Assembly (NCBI GenBank): GCA_035547915.1
Contig: DASZTS010000004.1
Coordinates: 1 to 64,000 of the forward strand
Direction of reading: 5' to 3'
From: DASSFG01 sp035547915
GTDB lineage: Bacteria; Planctomycetota; Planctomycetia; Pirellulales; JAICIG01
Length of the DNA stretch: 64,000 nt
The notes under the pieces were generated by a model. The model had not been told where the DNA came from and ran no database searches. It was given only the letters and a program-made list of their open reading frames with translations. Below, piece after piece: positions 34,341 to 44,001 of the stretch; position 1 is the first letter of the stretch, and every line of letters begins with the position of its first letter. The position numbers were made by a program, and so were the translations under genes.

Positions 34341-36838
34341 AACTTGCGAGAACCGTTGTGGGCCCCGGTCGCGGCGTGACGCTCGGCCAGCGCGGCGGCC
34401 AATTCGGAAAGGGCCTTTTCTACCGACCGCAGCTCGTGGTTGTCTAGTTCGCGGAGACCGAATCGCACGCCATAATAGGCATCGACGATCCGCCGCGGCA
34501 GCCCGGCGGCCTGCTGTGTCAAAGGCGATTCGGCCAGGTACCCACCCGTGGCCAGGGCAAACTCACGCTGCGTCTGGTTGGCCGTCCGCGGCAGACCATA
34601 ACGGGTCAGCAGGCTCTCCAATTGTTCGTAGAATTCGACGCGCCGCGCCGCCCGCTGCTTGTCCGACGCGCGACGAACCAGCCAGCCGCGCACGCGAACG
34701 GACGCCGCCCGCGCCGTCTTCCACACACCGATCAGCAGCAGGCAAACGGTCAGCGCGGCCACCACGCCCTGCCAACTGAGTAGCCCGTTCGACAGCCCCA
34801 GCCGCTGGCCCAGCAACTCCACCAACCAGTCGCGCAGCCGCTGACGCGCTTCCTCGTTCGTGAAGCTCTGCAAGGCATCCTCCAGGCGCTCGACCAGCGG
34901 CTGGTAGATGGCCTCTTGTTGGCGCTGCGAATCCATGCCCAGCACGTAATTCGTCCACATCAATTGGGTGAAATCGAGCATGCGTTTCAACGCGCCCATG
35001 CCAAACGTATCGGCCAACTCCTCCTCCGACCGGCCGGGCGTCGGATCGAGAATCAGCCAAGCGCCGTTGGCCTGCGCTTGGCGGTTGCCCACCAGGCTGG
35101 CAGGCAGTTGGTCTTTCTCCATGTAGGCCTCGACCCAGGCGTGCGCGTGGAGCTCGCGGATCTGGTAGAACCGGCCCATCATGTTCCATTCGCCCCCCTT
35201 GAAGCCGATCGCCAGGCGGGCGGGGATGCCGACGCTACGGAGCATCAATACCAGCGCGCTGGCGAAATACTCGCAATGCCCCGAGCGGTGCTCCGTGACA
35301 AAGGCCTCGACCGGGTCGACACCCAGCGAGCGGCGAGTCTGCTTGAGCGAGTACTGGAAGTAGCCGTCGCGGAGATGGCTCTCCAGGTTTCGGGCAATCC
35401 TTTCGGGCGACGCGTCGCTGCCGGCGAATTCGGCCGCTTCCGCACGCACGCCTTCCAACGGGTCGCTGCCGTTGCGCTCTCGGGGCATGTCGCGGGCGGC
35501 ATCGCCGGGCGGACCCTCGGCCGGAAAGGCGGTGACCGGGATATGGTCGCGGAACGCGGACGTCACCAACTCGTATTTGAACTTCTCGGTCGGATTCGAT
35601 GTCCGCAGGAGTTGTTCACTATCGGGGGCGTAATTCAAACCCTTGGTCGCGACCGTGAACGCGGGCACGACGGAAAACAGCACCGCGTCGCTGCGTCCCT
35701 GGATCTTGACCGACTCGCGCACCAATTGCCGATCCGTCGGCAACTGCCCTTCCGGCGTCAGCCGCAGCCGATAGGGCGAAGCGTTGCGTGGCTGCGGCTT
35801 CCATCGGCCGCGGTCGTAGTAATACAGGACGCTGCCGCGAAACAGGGCCGAATCGCCGCCGACGCGGTACGACTCCGACGACCCCATCTCATGAAACGTG
35901 ACCTGCATGACCTCTTCGGGATTCTCATACACTTCACCCAACTGATCGAGCGTCACGCTCTCCGAGAAACCGACACTCGTGTACGGCACGACGCCCGACG
36001 GGCGCCAGGGACCCTTCTTGCCCGGCCGCGGCAGACCGAAGAACCAGATGAGCGCCAGGGCGCAGGTGGCCGTCCCCAGCCAGATCATCTCCCGGTAGAA
36101 GCTCCAGCCCAGACCGCTGCCGGAGACCGCCAGAGTTTCCACGGCCTTGAAGGAGGGCCGGCGCTGGGCCAACGGCCAGCGACGCGGCGCCTCGCCCGGC
36201 GAGCGCGGCGCTGCGACAGGCAATGGCCGATCGCCGGCCGCCTCGACGCACTCGATCTGCGCGCGATACAGGACGAACAGCGACATCGTCAGCAAGCCGA
36301 AGAACATGTAGGCCGGCAGCAACACGCCGAACGACACACTCATGTTCAAGGCCGCGGCCACCGCCACCTGCAACAGGCTGAGCAACAGCAGCAACCAGTA
36401 ATTGCGCACCGTCTTCTTGCGGTACAGCAACACGAACTGCAAATAGATCAGCAGGTTGGCCAACGACAAGAGTTGGCCTTCGGCCGCGTAGGTATTCCAT
36501 TCGCGCCAGGTGACGGCCAAGGCGATCAGCCCGGCCACGTTGGCCACGAACGTATTGAGCTGCAACCAGCCCTTGATGTCGGTCAGATAGACCGAACTCA
36601 CGGCCACGATGATGGCCAATACGGGCAGGGTCACATTGCGTTCGCCCATGCCAAGCAGGAGCGTTCCCAGCGCCGTCAGCACGGCCAGGTTGATTTGCAG
36701 CAATCGCTCGGTCCGCGACTTCGCCACGGCGCGCGGCACGGCCACGGGCAGCTCTGCCGCCGAGCCGTTCAGCTTGCCTGGAAGAACTCGCTCAGGCTGC
36801 TCGAGCTGGTGTCGACCGTTTTCAGTTTGGAGAGCCAT
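34337..36838 (-). CDS. TgpA-like membrane transglutaminase (DUF3488-Tgase-DUF4129)
   Basis: The order is: six or so membrane helices (residues 45-270), a periplasmic transglutaminase core with catalytic Cys (HRSGHCEYFASALVLM), His (ELHAHAWVEAY) and Asp (WLILDPTPG), a further helix near 690, and a DUF4129 cytoplasmic tail. Length 833. TgpA-type proteins sit with MoxR and DUF58 genes, as here. The start overlaps the end of the DUF58 gene by 70 bp; a GTG about 30 codons in would shorten this. The stop overlaps the YchF-like start. The substrate is unknown, probably an envelope protein. Confidence 0.85.
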   Translation of the reverse strand: MALQTENGRHQLEQPERVLPGKLNGSAAELPVAVPRAVAKSRTERLLQINLAVLTALGTLLLGMGERNVTLPVLAIIVAVSSVYLTDIKGWLQLNTFVANVAGLIALAVTWREWNTYAAEGQLLSLANLLIYLQFVLLYRKKTVRNYWLLLLLSLLQVAVAAALNMSVSFGVLLPAYMFFGLLTMSLFVLYRAQIECVEAAGDRPLPVAAPRSPGEAPRRWPLAQRRPSFKAVETLAVSGSGLGWSFYREMIWLGTATCALALIWFFGLPRPGKKGPWRPSGVVPYTSVGFSESVTLDQLGEVYENPEEVMQVTFHEMGSSESYRVGGDSALFRGSVLYYYDRGRWKPQPRNASPYRLRLTPEGQLPTDRQLVRESVKIQGRSDAVLFSVVPAFTVATKGLNYAPDSEQLLRTSNPTEKFKYELVTSAFRDHIPVTAFPAEGPPGDAARDMPRERNGSDPLEGVRAEAAEFAGSDASPERIARNLESHLRDGYFQYSLKQTRRSLGVDPVEAFVTEHRSGHCEYFASALVLMLRSVGIPARLAIGFKGGEWNMMGRFYQIRELHAHAWVEAYMEKDQLPASLVGNRQAQANGAWLILDPTPGRSEEELADTFGMGALKRMLDFTQLMWTNYVLGMDSQRQQEAIYQPLVERLEDALQSFTNEEARQRLRDWLVELLGQRLGLSNGLLSWQGVVAALTVCLLLIGVWKTARAASVRVRGWLVRRASDKQRAARRVEFYEQLESLLTRYGLPRTANQTQREFALATGGYLAESPLTQQAAGLPRRIVDAYYGVRFGLRELDNHELRSVEKALSELAAALAERHAATGAHNGSRKL

Positions 36839-37953
36839 TTTCGCAGACGTCCATCTTTGCGTACCGAATCGAAGCGAGCGTCGAGCTCTAGGTTGACCGG
36901 CCGCGTACTTACTACGAGCACTTGGGTGTTGCGGCGGATGCGTTCGAGCGCCTGGGCGATGGTCTGCGGCAAGCGATCAGCCGCGGAGGCCTCGCTGGTT
37001 GCCAGTCGGCGCAACACGGAGTCGAGCAAGGCCGCCGACGCGGGGCCTTCGAACAACCAAGGTTTCTCGTCGGCGCCGGCGACACACAGCCGGCGGCCAC
37101 CCGCGCGGCACAGATCGGCCACCACCGTGGCGACGAAGCTCACCGCGATCTCGACCGAGTCGAGGTCGGCCGCCGCGGGAGTGGAAGGTTGCCACAGTTC
37201 CAGCAAGATCGCCAACCCTTGATCGCGCTGCTGCTCGAATTGCCGGACGACCGGGGTCTGCCGGCGAGCCGACGTGCGCCAGTGCAGCCAGCGGCGGCTG
37301 TCACCACTGCGCCAGTCGCGCAGCCCGTAGAAGTCGCCTTCCAGCAGGCCGCGCCGCCGCGAGCTCTTGCCCGCGCCCGATTCGGTGCCGTCTTGCCAGC
37401 GCCGCCAGGCCGGCGTCAACTGCCCGAGCCGCGGGAAGACGACGAGCGAGTCGATGGCGTCGAATGTGACGCGATATCGCAGTAGGCCCAGCGGAAATCG
37501 CGATGCCAGCTCGATCGGCCCGAATCGGTAGCGGCCTCGCTCGGGAAGGCGGCCACGGTAGGTGGTGCTGCGCTCCTGGTGCGCCGGAATGTGAGAGAAT
37601 AGGGCCCGCGGGTGCAGCGCTTGATGGGACTTGGCGCCCCCTTCGCGCCGCAGCGTGTCGGTCACCTCGACGGCCCACGCGCCGAGTCGACGGCGGCGAT
37701 TGCTGCCCAGCAGATCCACCACCAGCAGGTCGCCGGCCGAAACCGACGCAGGCAGCCGGCGCTCGACTTCGAGCCTGCGGAGCATCTTCTTCACCGTCCG
37801 CCAGTGGACCAGGAACGCGCCGGCCAACAAGCCGAAGAGGATCATGAGCAGATTGATCTGCCGGGCCAGCGCGCCGGCCAGGATGAACCCGGCGATCACC
37901 AGGTAGCAGATGCCTTCCCAGGTCAGCACCACATTGTAGCGGGGCTTGCGCAC
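36769..37953 (-). CDS. DUF58 membrane-associated protein
   Basis: Two N-terminal membrane helices (GICYLVIAGFILAGALA; LLMILFGLLAGAFLVHW) are followed by a von Willebrand-like domain. The DUF58 block is clear: LLEGDFYGLRDWRSGDSRRW then HWRTSARRQTPVVRQFEQ. The length of 394 fits. It lies 10 bp after MoxR and overlaps the transglutaminase start. MoxR/DUF58/TgpA sets are thought to act together in maturation of envelope or secreted complexes. Confidence 0.9.
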   Translation of the reverse strand: MRKPRYNVVLTWEGICYLVIAGFILAGALARQINLLMILFGLLAGAFLVHWRTVKKMLRRLEVERRLPASVSAGDLLVVDLLGSNRRRRLGAWAVEVTDTLRREGGAKSHQALHPRALFSHIPAHQERSTTYRGRLPERGRYRFGPIELASRFPLGLLRYRVTFDAIDSLVVFPRLGQLTPAWRRWQDGTESGAGKSSRRRGLLEGDFYGLRDWRSGDSRRWLHWRTSARRQTPVVRQFEQQRDQGLAILLELWQPSTPAAADLDSVEIAVSFVATVVADLCRAGGRRLCVAGADEKPWLFEGPASAALLDSVLRRLATSEASAADRLPQTIAQALERIRRNTQVLVVSTRPVNLELDARFDSVRKDGRLRKWLSKLKTVDTSSSSLSEFFQAS

Positions 37954-37963
37954 GGTCTCTTTC

Positions 37964-38905
37964 TCAGCCCGGTACGGGTACGTCGTCCACGATCCTCTGG
38001 ATCAGCGCTTCGACGGCGCCGCGCTGACTGCCGTGCAGGTAGCCCTTGGTGATCACGCGATGCGCGAGCACCGGCACCGCCAATCGCTTGACGTCGTCGG
38101 GCACCACGAACTCGCGTCCCTCGATCATGGCCAGCGACTGGCTGGCCCGATAGAGACAGAGCGCTCCGCGCGTGCTCACCCCCACGTGCAACTCGTCCGA
38201 ACGGCGGGTCGCTTCCACGATATCGAGCACATATTCATGGATCGACTCCTCGACGGTCACCTGCCGCACCGCGTGCTGCAACGCCAGCACCTGGCTGCAA
38301 TCGAGCACGGGCGTGAGCTCTTCGACCGGTTCGCCCGAGCGGTGGATGGTGAGCACCTGCAATTCGTCGTCGCGTTCGGGATAGCCGACGCTGATGCGCA
38401 GCAAGAACCGGTCTAACTGACTCTCGGGCAGGGGGTAGGTGCCCTCGAACTCGAACGGGTTTTGCGTGGCAATGACCATGAACGGCCGGGGCAGGCTGTG
38501 CGTCGTGCCGTCGATCGACACCTGGCCGTCGCTCATGGCTTCGAGCAGGGCGCTTTGCGTGCGCGGTGTCGTGCGGTTGATCTCGTCGGCCAATACGATG
38601 TTCGCGAACACCGGCCCGGCACTGAAGAAGAATTCGGTCGTCTTCGCGTTGAACACACTGCCGCCCACGATGTCGCTCGGCAGCAGGTCGGGTGTGAATT
38701 GTATGCGGCAGAATTTGGCGGCGATGCTCTTGGCCAGCGCCTTGCCGACCAGCGTCTTGCCGACGCCTGGAACGTCCTCCAACAGCACGTGCTCGCCGGC
38801 CAGCATGGCCACGACGCAGAGGCGCACGACGTCGGCCTTGCCCAGCACCACTTTCGACATATTATTCTCCAGCTCGCCCACCAGGGTCTGGAGTTCTGAA
38901 GCCAT
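37964..38905 (-). CDS. MoxR-family AAA+ ATPase
   Basis: This 313-residue AAA+ protein has Walker A (LEDVPGVGKTLVGKAL), Walker B (NIVLADEINRTTPRTQSALL), sensor 1 (MVIATQNPFEFEGTYPLPES) and the lid domain after about 200 (STRGALCLYRASQSLA). MoxR ATPases act as chaperones for metal-cofactor or VWA proteins. ATG 38905 is chosen because GGAG lies at the right distance; upstream in-frame ATGs at 38917 and 38977 are less likely. It is first in a MoxR-DUF58-TgpA-YchF-like operon. Confidence 0.9.
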   Translation of the reverse strand: MASELQTLVGELENNMSKVVLGKADVVRLCVVAMLAGEHVLLEDVPGVGKTLVGKALAKSIAAKFCRIQFTPDLLPSDIVGGSVFNAKTTEFFFSAGPVFANIVLADEINRTTPRTQSALLEAMSDGQVSIDGTTHSLPRPFMVIATQNPFEFEGTYPLPESQLDRFLLRISVGYPERDDELQVLTIHRSGEPVEELTPVLDCSQVLALQHAVRQVTVEESIHEYVLDIVEATRRSDELHVGVSTRGALCLYRASQSLAMIEGREFVVPDDVKRLAVPVLAHRVITKGYLHGSQRGAVEALIQRIVDDVPVPG

Positions 38906-39465
38906 CGGGTTCTCCATCGTGAAGCGAAAATGAATTGGCGCGGCGCCAGACGGGCTCGGCAAAACGGGATGCCTCATTCGCCACCGGTCGGTCCGGGCCG
39001 AACCGGTGGAATACCGGCCAGCGCGGAAAAGTGCGAACCGGTGAGGGCGATAGGTATAGCGTAACGACTGCTGGGGGAATCGGCTACCGGCACGCCGAGT
39101 CGTTTATGCCGTTTCCGTTAATCGCTGGCCGCCTCCTCGCCCGCATGAAAACGCCGAATGGTCGGCCGGCACAAGCGATCCCCGCTTTTGGGCCAAACCA
39201 TGCCAGCTTTGTGTGGGTACCGCCTCTGTGTGGGGTATCACCGCGGCGAAGTCTACGTGGGCGCAGCGTCACGCCGCATTGCCACACCGCAGCCTCTATT
39301 AACGGTCCAGCTCCAAAAAATCGGCGCTTCACCGCGCCGATTTTTTGCCAGAGCGCGCGACTTCCCGCTTTTGCCGGCCATTTCAGAGCAACCGACAGAA
39401 AAGAGTCGCTCTTCAGCAAATGTGTGCGGTTGTCGCCGCCGCGAGACGAGGCGTAAACTGAAACT
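38906..39465. other. divergent intergenic stretch with repeat element remains
   Basis: No gene is supported. The region should hold the promoters of the moxR operon (minus) and the cyclase-fold gene (plus). The right part contains copy G of the palindromic element. Confidence 0.45.
39306..39402 (-). repeat. palindromic element, copy G (partial plus a solo arm)
   Basis: The centre is a perfect 13-bp stem, AAAAAATCGGCGC / GCGCCGATTTTTT, wider than in other copies, with compensating GC pairs. GCCAGAGCGCGCGACTTCCC follows. A separate right arm, AGAGCAACCGACAGAAAA, starts at 39385, as if two elements had merged. The outer arm at the 39306 side is cut. Confidence 0.75.
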
Positions 39466-41397
39466 ATGGAAGGTCATCAGACCAGCGACAGCGATCTAGG
39501 GGCCACCGAGGTGCGACCTCGTAAGCCAATCGCCGGCTTCGCAGGCACGCCGGGCGGAGGCGCCGTATGGCTCGACAACGGCCAGCCCCTCACGGCTTGT
39601 CCCAACTGCCATGGCGCCATGCCGGTGCGCGTCTGGCTCTCGCTGGCCGAATGCGCCCGCTGCGGTACCAGCGTACGCCTGACGGCCGCACAAGAAGAAC
39701 AGGCCCTCGCCGTGCTTCGGCAGCCGGCGGCGGCGTCCGCGAATCCCACTGCTCCGGTTGCCATTCCCGCGACATCGCGAGCGGCGACGAAGAGTGTCGA
39801 AGCGGTGACGATCGACCTACCGCCTCTCGATCCGCGCCCCGTTGTTGCCGAGCCTCGCCCTGACCGACCGTTTCCACAACCCGCGGCGAAGGCTGCGCAC
39901 ACGAGCACGAATATCGAGCCGCAATCGGTCGACGACGAGGAACCGGTGGACCGGCTCGCCTCCGCGGGGCGATTCTTTATCTGCTGGTTGGTCAGTGCCG
40001 TCCTGCACATGGTCTTGGTCTTGATGCTCGGCCGCTGGCTGCTCGAAAAGGAGAGCCGGGCCGGACCGATCGTGCTGGCCGCCACGGTCAGCGACCGCGT
40101 CGGCGACGAGCACGTCGAACAAGTCGAGCTGCCGAGCGAGCAACCGCTGGCCGACGACGATATGGTCAGCTTGCCGGACCTGCCAACGACGGAGGCCGAC
40201 CCGGAGCTTGTCGCCGCGGTGACGACCGTCGAACAGCCGTCCGGCGACCTGCTGACCAACGCCGAGCTGAACAAGTTGCCGATCGGGGCTCCATCGCCCG
40301 GCCAAGTGCTGGCCGGGCGCGATCCCGCGCTGCGCAGCCAACTCGTCGCCAGCGAAGGGGGCACGACTCAATCCGAAGCGGCCGTCGCTCGCGCCCTGGC
40401 GTGGCTCGTGCGGCATCAAGACGCCGACGGTCGTTGGAGTCTGAATCGATTCGATGCGGCGGGCGACTGCCGCGGCCGCTGCCGCGACCTGGGTGTCGAG
40501 AGCGACACGGCGGCGACCGCGCTCGCGCTCTTGCCCTTTCTCGGGGCAGGACAAACCCAGTTGCGCGGCGACCATACGCGCACCGTGGCCCGCGGCCTGC
40601 GCGCATTGATGGATCTGCAACGCGCGGACGGCGACTTGCGCGGCGAGGGCAACGGCAACATGTATGCCCACGGCCAGGCGACGATCGCCCTCTGCGAAGC
40701 CTTTGCGCTGACGCAGGCCGAGAACCTGCGCGACCCCGCGCAGCGGGCGGTGAACTTCATCGTCTCGGCCCAGCACGAAGAAGGGGGGTGGCGCTACCGG
40801 CCCGGCGAACCGGGCGACCTGAGCGTCGTCGGCTGGCAGATGATGGCCCTCCGCAGCGCACAGATGGCCTATTTGAAAGTTCCGCAAGAAACCTTCTTGA
40901 AGGCCACGCGATTTCTCAACAGTGTCCAACAGAGCCCCAGCTTGGGGCTCTACGGTTACATGCCGGGTGCCGGCCCGAGTCCCGTGATGACCGCCGAGGG
41001 GCTGCTCTGCCGACAATATTCCGGCTGGCGGCACAATCATCCGGTGTTGTTGCACGGCGTTCGCTGGTTGGAGCAGAATCAGTTGCCCCAGCCGGGCCAG
41101 GCCAACATGTATTTCTGGTATTACGGCACGCAGGTCATGCACCACATGGGCGGCCCGGCCTGGGAGAAGTGGAACGACGCCATGCGAGACCTGCTCATCT
41201 CCAAGCAAGCCGTCGCCGGTCACGAGGCCGGGAGTTGGACGCCGTTCGGCGCACACGATCCGCAGGGCGGACGTCTCTACACGACCGCCCTGGCCGCCTG
41301 CACGCTGGAGGTCTATTACCGGCACCTTCCGCTCTATCGCGGCGCCGCCTCCAATCAGCCCGCAACGGGAACGGCCACTCCACGCGGGAAGCGCTAG
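39466..41397 (+). CDS. Zn-ribbon membrane protein with a terpenoid-cyclase/prenyltransferase toroid
   Basis: Residues 40-75 hold a Zn ribbon (LTACPNCHGAMPVRVWLS; CARCGTSVRL). A membrane helix follows at about 168-190 (FICWLVSAVLHMVLVLMLGR). From about 300 the alpha/alpha toroid begins, with QW-like repeats: ARALAWLVRHQDADGRWSLN, ALMDLQRADGDLRGEG, FIVSAQHEEGGWRYRPGEPG, then the terminal YTTALAACTLEVYYRHLPLY. No DxDD or DCTAE acid motif for squalene cyclase is seen, so a binding or scaffold role is as likely as catalysis. This fold is common in planctomycete membrane proteins. Confidence 0.75.
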   Translation: MEGHQTSDSDLGATEVRPRKPIAGFAGTPGGGAVWLDNGQPLTACPNCHGAMPVRVWLSLAECARCGTSVRLTAAQEEQALAVLRQPAAASANPTAPVAIPATSRAATKSVEAVTIDLPPLDPRPVVAEPRPDRPFPQPAAKAAHTSTNIEPQSVDDEEPVDRLASAGRFFICWLVSAVLHMVLVLMLGRWLLEKESRAGPIVLAATVSDRVGDEHVEQVELPSEQPLADDDMVSLPDLPTTEADPELVAAVTTVEQPSGDLLTNAELNKLPIGAPSPGQVLAGRDPALRSQLVASEGGTTQSEAAVARALAWLVRHQDADGRWSLNRFDAAGDCRGRCRDLGVESDTAATALALLPFLGAGQTQLRGDHTRTVARGLRALMDLQRADGDLRGEGNGNMYAHGQATIALCEAFALTQAENLRDPAQRAVNFIVSAQHEEGGWRYRPGEPGDLSVVGWQMMALRSAQMAYLKVPQETFLKATRFLNSVQQSPSLGLYGYMPGAGPSPVMTAEGLLCRQYSGWRHNHPVLLHGVRWLEQNQLPQPGQANMYFWYYGTQVMHHMGGPAWEKWNDAMRDLLISKQAVAGHEAGSWTPFGAHDPQGGRLYTTALAACTLEVYYRHLPLYRGAASNQPATGTATPRGKR

Positions 41398-41661
41398 CCG
41401 CCCCTCCTGCCCACGGCGCTCGCAGCTTCCGGGCTCCGTCGGCCGCGCTTAGCGATTATGACGGTTGTGCCAGCGGCCGAATTATGCGCGTGCTAACGAT
41501 TGCCCAGCCAGAGCCGAGCGGCTTGGACGCGGCAGTGGTTGCGCCGGCCGGGACGTGCGTAATTGCCCGGCGCGCAGACGGCCCGATGCTAATCTTTGCA
41601 TAGCAGGCGGGGCATTTGGCGAGCCTGGTCGAGAGCTCAAAGTCGGAAACGCTGAACCACC

Positions 41662-43566
41662 ATGGTCGATCATCCAGATGGCCACGGCGCGATGTCTTGC
41701 GCCGGCACACCCTGGACACGAGCGGCGCGCCGGTCGTGGGAGTGGTTCATTCCCGAATCGAAATTCGGCAACGAGCAGGCCAGGATACGAGCCAACCGCG
41801 TGTTGAGCTTCTGCCTGGCGATGGGCTTCTGGGTGCCCGTCTTCGTGGCCGTCTATCATGTGCTGGATCAACCGCGCGCGGTGCAGATTCTCGTCGTGGG
41901 CGGGACGTTGTTGACGGGCATTCCCCTCCTGCTGCGCGCCACGGGGTGCCCGCGGCTGTGCGCGAATCTGTTGGTCGCGCTGGCGGCCAGCGTATATACC
42001 GCACTCGCCTTGGTCACCGGCGGGCCCACCGCCCCCGTGGGCCAGTGGTACGTCTCGTTGCCGGTGATCGCCTTTCTCGTGGCGGGATTGCGTTGGGGCA
42101 TCGTCTGGACCGCACTCACGCTCGCCGGCGTTTCGGTGCTCTTCGGAGCGCGCGAGTTCGGTTGGCATTTCGCGGAGGTTGGCGTTTCGCCGGGCGGCCA
42201 GCGTTTCCTCGAGTGGAGCGGGCTGGCCGGCATTGTGGCCTGCATCGCGGCGCTGACGATGGTCTTCAAGGTCATCGAACGCCGCTACAAGGCCGTGTTG
42301 AAGTTGGCGCTCGTGCGGGCCGAAGCGGCCGACCGGGCCAAGAGCGAATTCTTGGCCAACATGAGCCACGAGATCCGCACACCGCTGACGGCCATTCTGG
42401 GTTTCACCGAACTGCTGCTGGAGGGGCGCAAACCGGCCGAGGAGACAGGCCGCATCGTCCCGGCGGATGCCTTACGCACGATCCATAAGAACGGACAACA
42501 CTTGCTGCAGATCATCAACGACGTGCTCGATCTTTCCAAGATCGAAGCGGGAATGCTGGTCGTGGAACGCATTTGGGCGTCGCCCCGTCAGCTCGTCGAA
42601 GACGTGGTGTCGCTGATGCAAGTCCGCGCGGTCGAGAAGGGGCTGCGGCTCGAATGCTCCATGGGTGAGGGTCTGCCCGACGCGATCGAGACCGATCCGA
42701 CCCGCCTGCGACAGGTGCTGTGGAACATCGTGGGCAACGCCATCAAATTCACCGAGACGGGCCGCGTGAACATCGCCACGCGCTGGATTGGGTTGCCGGG
42801 CGAATTGGGGGCGGTCGAATTCGAGGTGAGCGACACGGGAATCGGCATTAGCGCCGACGAACTCTCGCGGCTGTTTCAGCCGTTCAGCCAGGCCGACACC
42901 TCGACGGCCCGGCGCTACGGGGGTACTGGGCTGGGGTTGGCCATCAGCTCGCGGTTGATGGAGATGCTGGGAGGCTCGATCTCCGTCGTGAGCGAGCCCG
43001 GCATCGGCAGCCGGTTCAGCATCCGTCTGAGCGGTGTGCAGACCCGCTTTCGAAACCGCGAGCTTTGGCGGGCGAACGCGAATTCCGAAGAGTCGCAGTC
43101 GGCCGCCAGTGCCAGCGATTCGAGGACCGGTTCGTCGGCTAACGCCTCCTTGGCCGGCTGTCGTATCTTGCTGGCGGAAGATGGTCCGGCCAACCAACGC
43201 CTGGTGAATCACCTGCTCACGCGCGCCGGTGCGGAGACGGCCATCGCCGACAACGGGCAAATCGCGCTCGAGATGGCCTTATCGGCCTGGCGGGCCGGTT
43301 CGCCGTTTGACGTGATCCTCATGGACGTGCAGATGCCCGTCTTGGGCGGATGCGAAGCGACCGAACAGTTGCGGTCGCGCGGTTATATGCGGCCGGTCAT
43401 CGCTCTGACGGCGCACGTCTTGAAGACCGACCACGAAAAATGTCTGGCTGCCGGTTGCGACGACGTCTGCACCAAGCCGATCGATCGCGTGGCCCTGTTT
43501 CAGACCATTCAGCGCCAATGGCGCGCCGCGCGAACGGGCTTAACGCGAGTTGTGCATCCCGCTTGA
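41662..43566 (+). CDS. membrane hybrid histidine kinase with receiver domain
   Basis: Six membrane helices (residues 48-205) are followed by a dimerisation domain with the phospho-His in FLANMSHEIRTPLTAILGF, and an ATPase domain: N-box LWNIVGNAIKFTETG, G1 FEVSDTGIGIS, F-box LFQPFSQADTS, G2 RRYGGTGLGLAIS. A C-terminal receiver has DVILMDVQMPVLGG with the phospho-Asp, and ALTAHVLKTDHEKC. There is no separate response regulator nearby and no DNA-binding output, so the phosphate must pass to a distant partner. The signal sensed is unknown. Confidence 0.9.
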   Translation: MVDHPDGHGAMSCAGTPWTRAARRSWEWFIPESKFGNEQARIRANRVLSFCLAMGFWVPVFVAVYHVLDQPRAVQILVVGGTLLTGIPLLLRATGCPRLCANLLVALAASVYTALALVTGGPTAPVGQWYVSLPVIAFLVAGLRWGIVWTALTLAGVSVLFGAREFGWHFAEVGVSPGGQRFLEWSGLAGIVACIAALTMVFKVIERRYKAVLKLALVRAEAADRAKSEFLANMSHEIRTPLTAILGFTELLLEGRKPAEETGRIVPADALRTIHKNGQHLLQIINDVLDLSKIEAGMLVVERIWASPRQLVEDVVSLMQVRAVEKGLRLECSMGEGLPDAIETDPTRLRQVLWNIVGNAIKFTETGRVNIATRWIGLPGELGAVEFEVSDTGIGISADELSRLFQPFSQADTSTARRYGGTGLGLAISSRLMEMLGGSISVVSEPGIGSRFSIRLSGVQTRFRNRELWRANANSEESQSAASASDSRTGSSANASLAGCRILLAEDGPANQRLVNHLLTRAGAETAIADNGQIALEMALSAWRAGSPFDVILMDVQMPVLGGCEATEQLRSRGYMRPVIALTAHVLKTDHEKCLAAGCDDVCTKPIDRVALFQTIQRQWRAARTGLTRVVHPA

Positions 43567-43597
43567 GCCGAATGCCACCGGTTTAGCGGTGAGCGGC

Positions 43598-43876
43598 TTA
43601 CCGCTCTCCGCTCCTACTTCGGTTTCGTGCGTCCCGTTTCTTTCGTTCGCGATCGTCGGTCTGCCCGGCTTCGTCGTCGCTCAGGTATTCGAACATCGCC
43701 GAATAGAAATCGCGATTCTGGGTCGAGACCGCATTGCGGGCAGTGTTGGCGCTCCGCAAGCGTTCGCTGCGGTTCGCATCGAGATTCGCTTGGAGGGCCA
43801 TTCCCGCAAAGAAGGCCGCAACGATCGCGGTCAGGACGAATAGGGCTCCCAAGCTGAATTGAAACCGTCGATTCAT
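43598..43876 (-). CDS. small membrane protein with a QFSL N-terminal motif
   Basis: This 92-residue protein starts at MNRRFQFSLGALFVLTAIVA, a helix with the QFSLxxLF pattern, and then has a charged helix (ANLDANRSERLRSANTARNA) and an acidic/basic tail (DDEAGQTDDRERKKR). The start is the ATG at 43876 because the motif always lies at the N-terminus. It lies downstream of a structured RNA with its own terminator. Function unknown. Confidence 0.65.
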   Translation of the reverse strand: MNRRFQFSLGALFVLTAIVAAFFAGMALQANLDANRSERLRSANTARNAVSTQNRDFYSAMFEYLSDDEAGQTDDRERKKRDARNRSRSGER

Positions 43877-43970
43877 ACCGTTGATCTTAGCCGATGAACG
43901 CCGGCCGCCGAAGCTTTCCCATGGCGGTAATCGATGCTGCGCCGCGGGTCGAGCAAGGCTGTGGGCGCAT

Positions 43971-44001
43971 AAAAAACCCGCGACCTGGCGAGGTTCGCGG
44001 G
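43971..44001 (-). terminator. terminator of the 6S-like RNA
   Basis: The stem CCCGCG-A-ACCT / AGGT-CGCGGG with loop CGCC is followed by TTTTTTATG on the minus strand. Its 5' strand shares GCCCGC with the outer stem of the upstream RNA, so the two foldings compete. Confidence 0.8.

Noticed and set aside
13089..39420. A shared GTCGCTnnnnTTCAGCAAA string at about 13089, 17040 and 39406
   Set aside because: Similarity is short and gapped; too weak to call a second repeat family.
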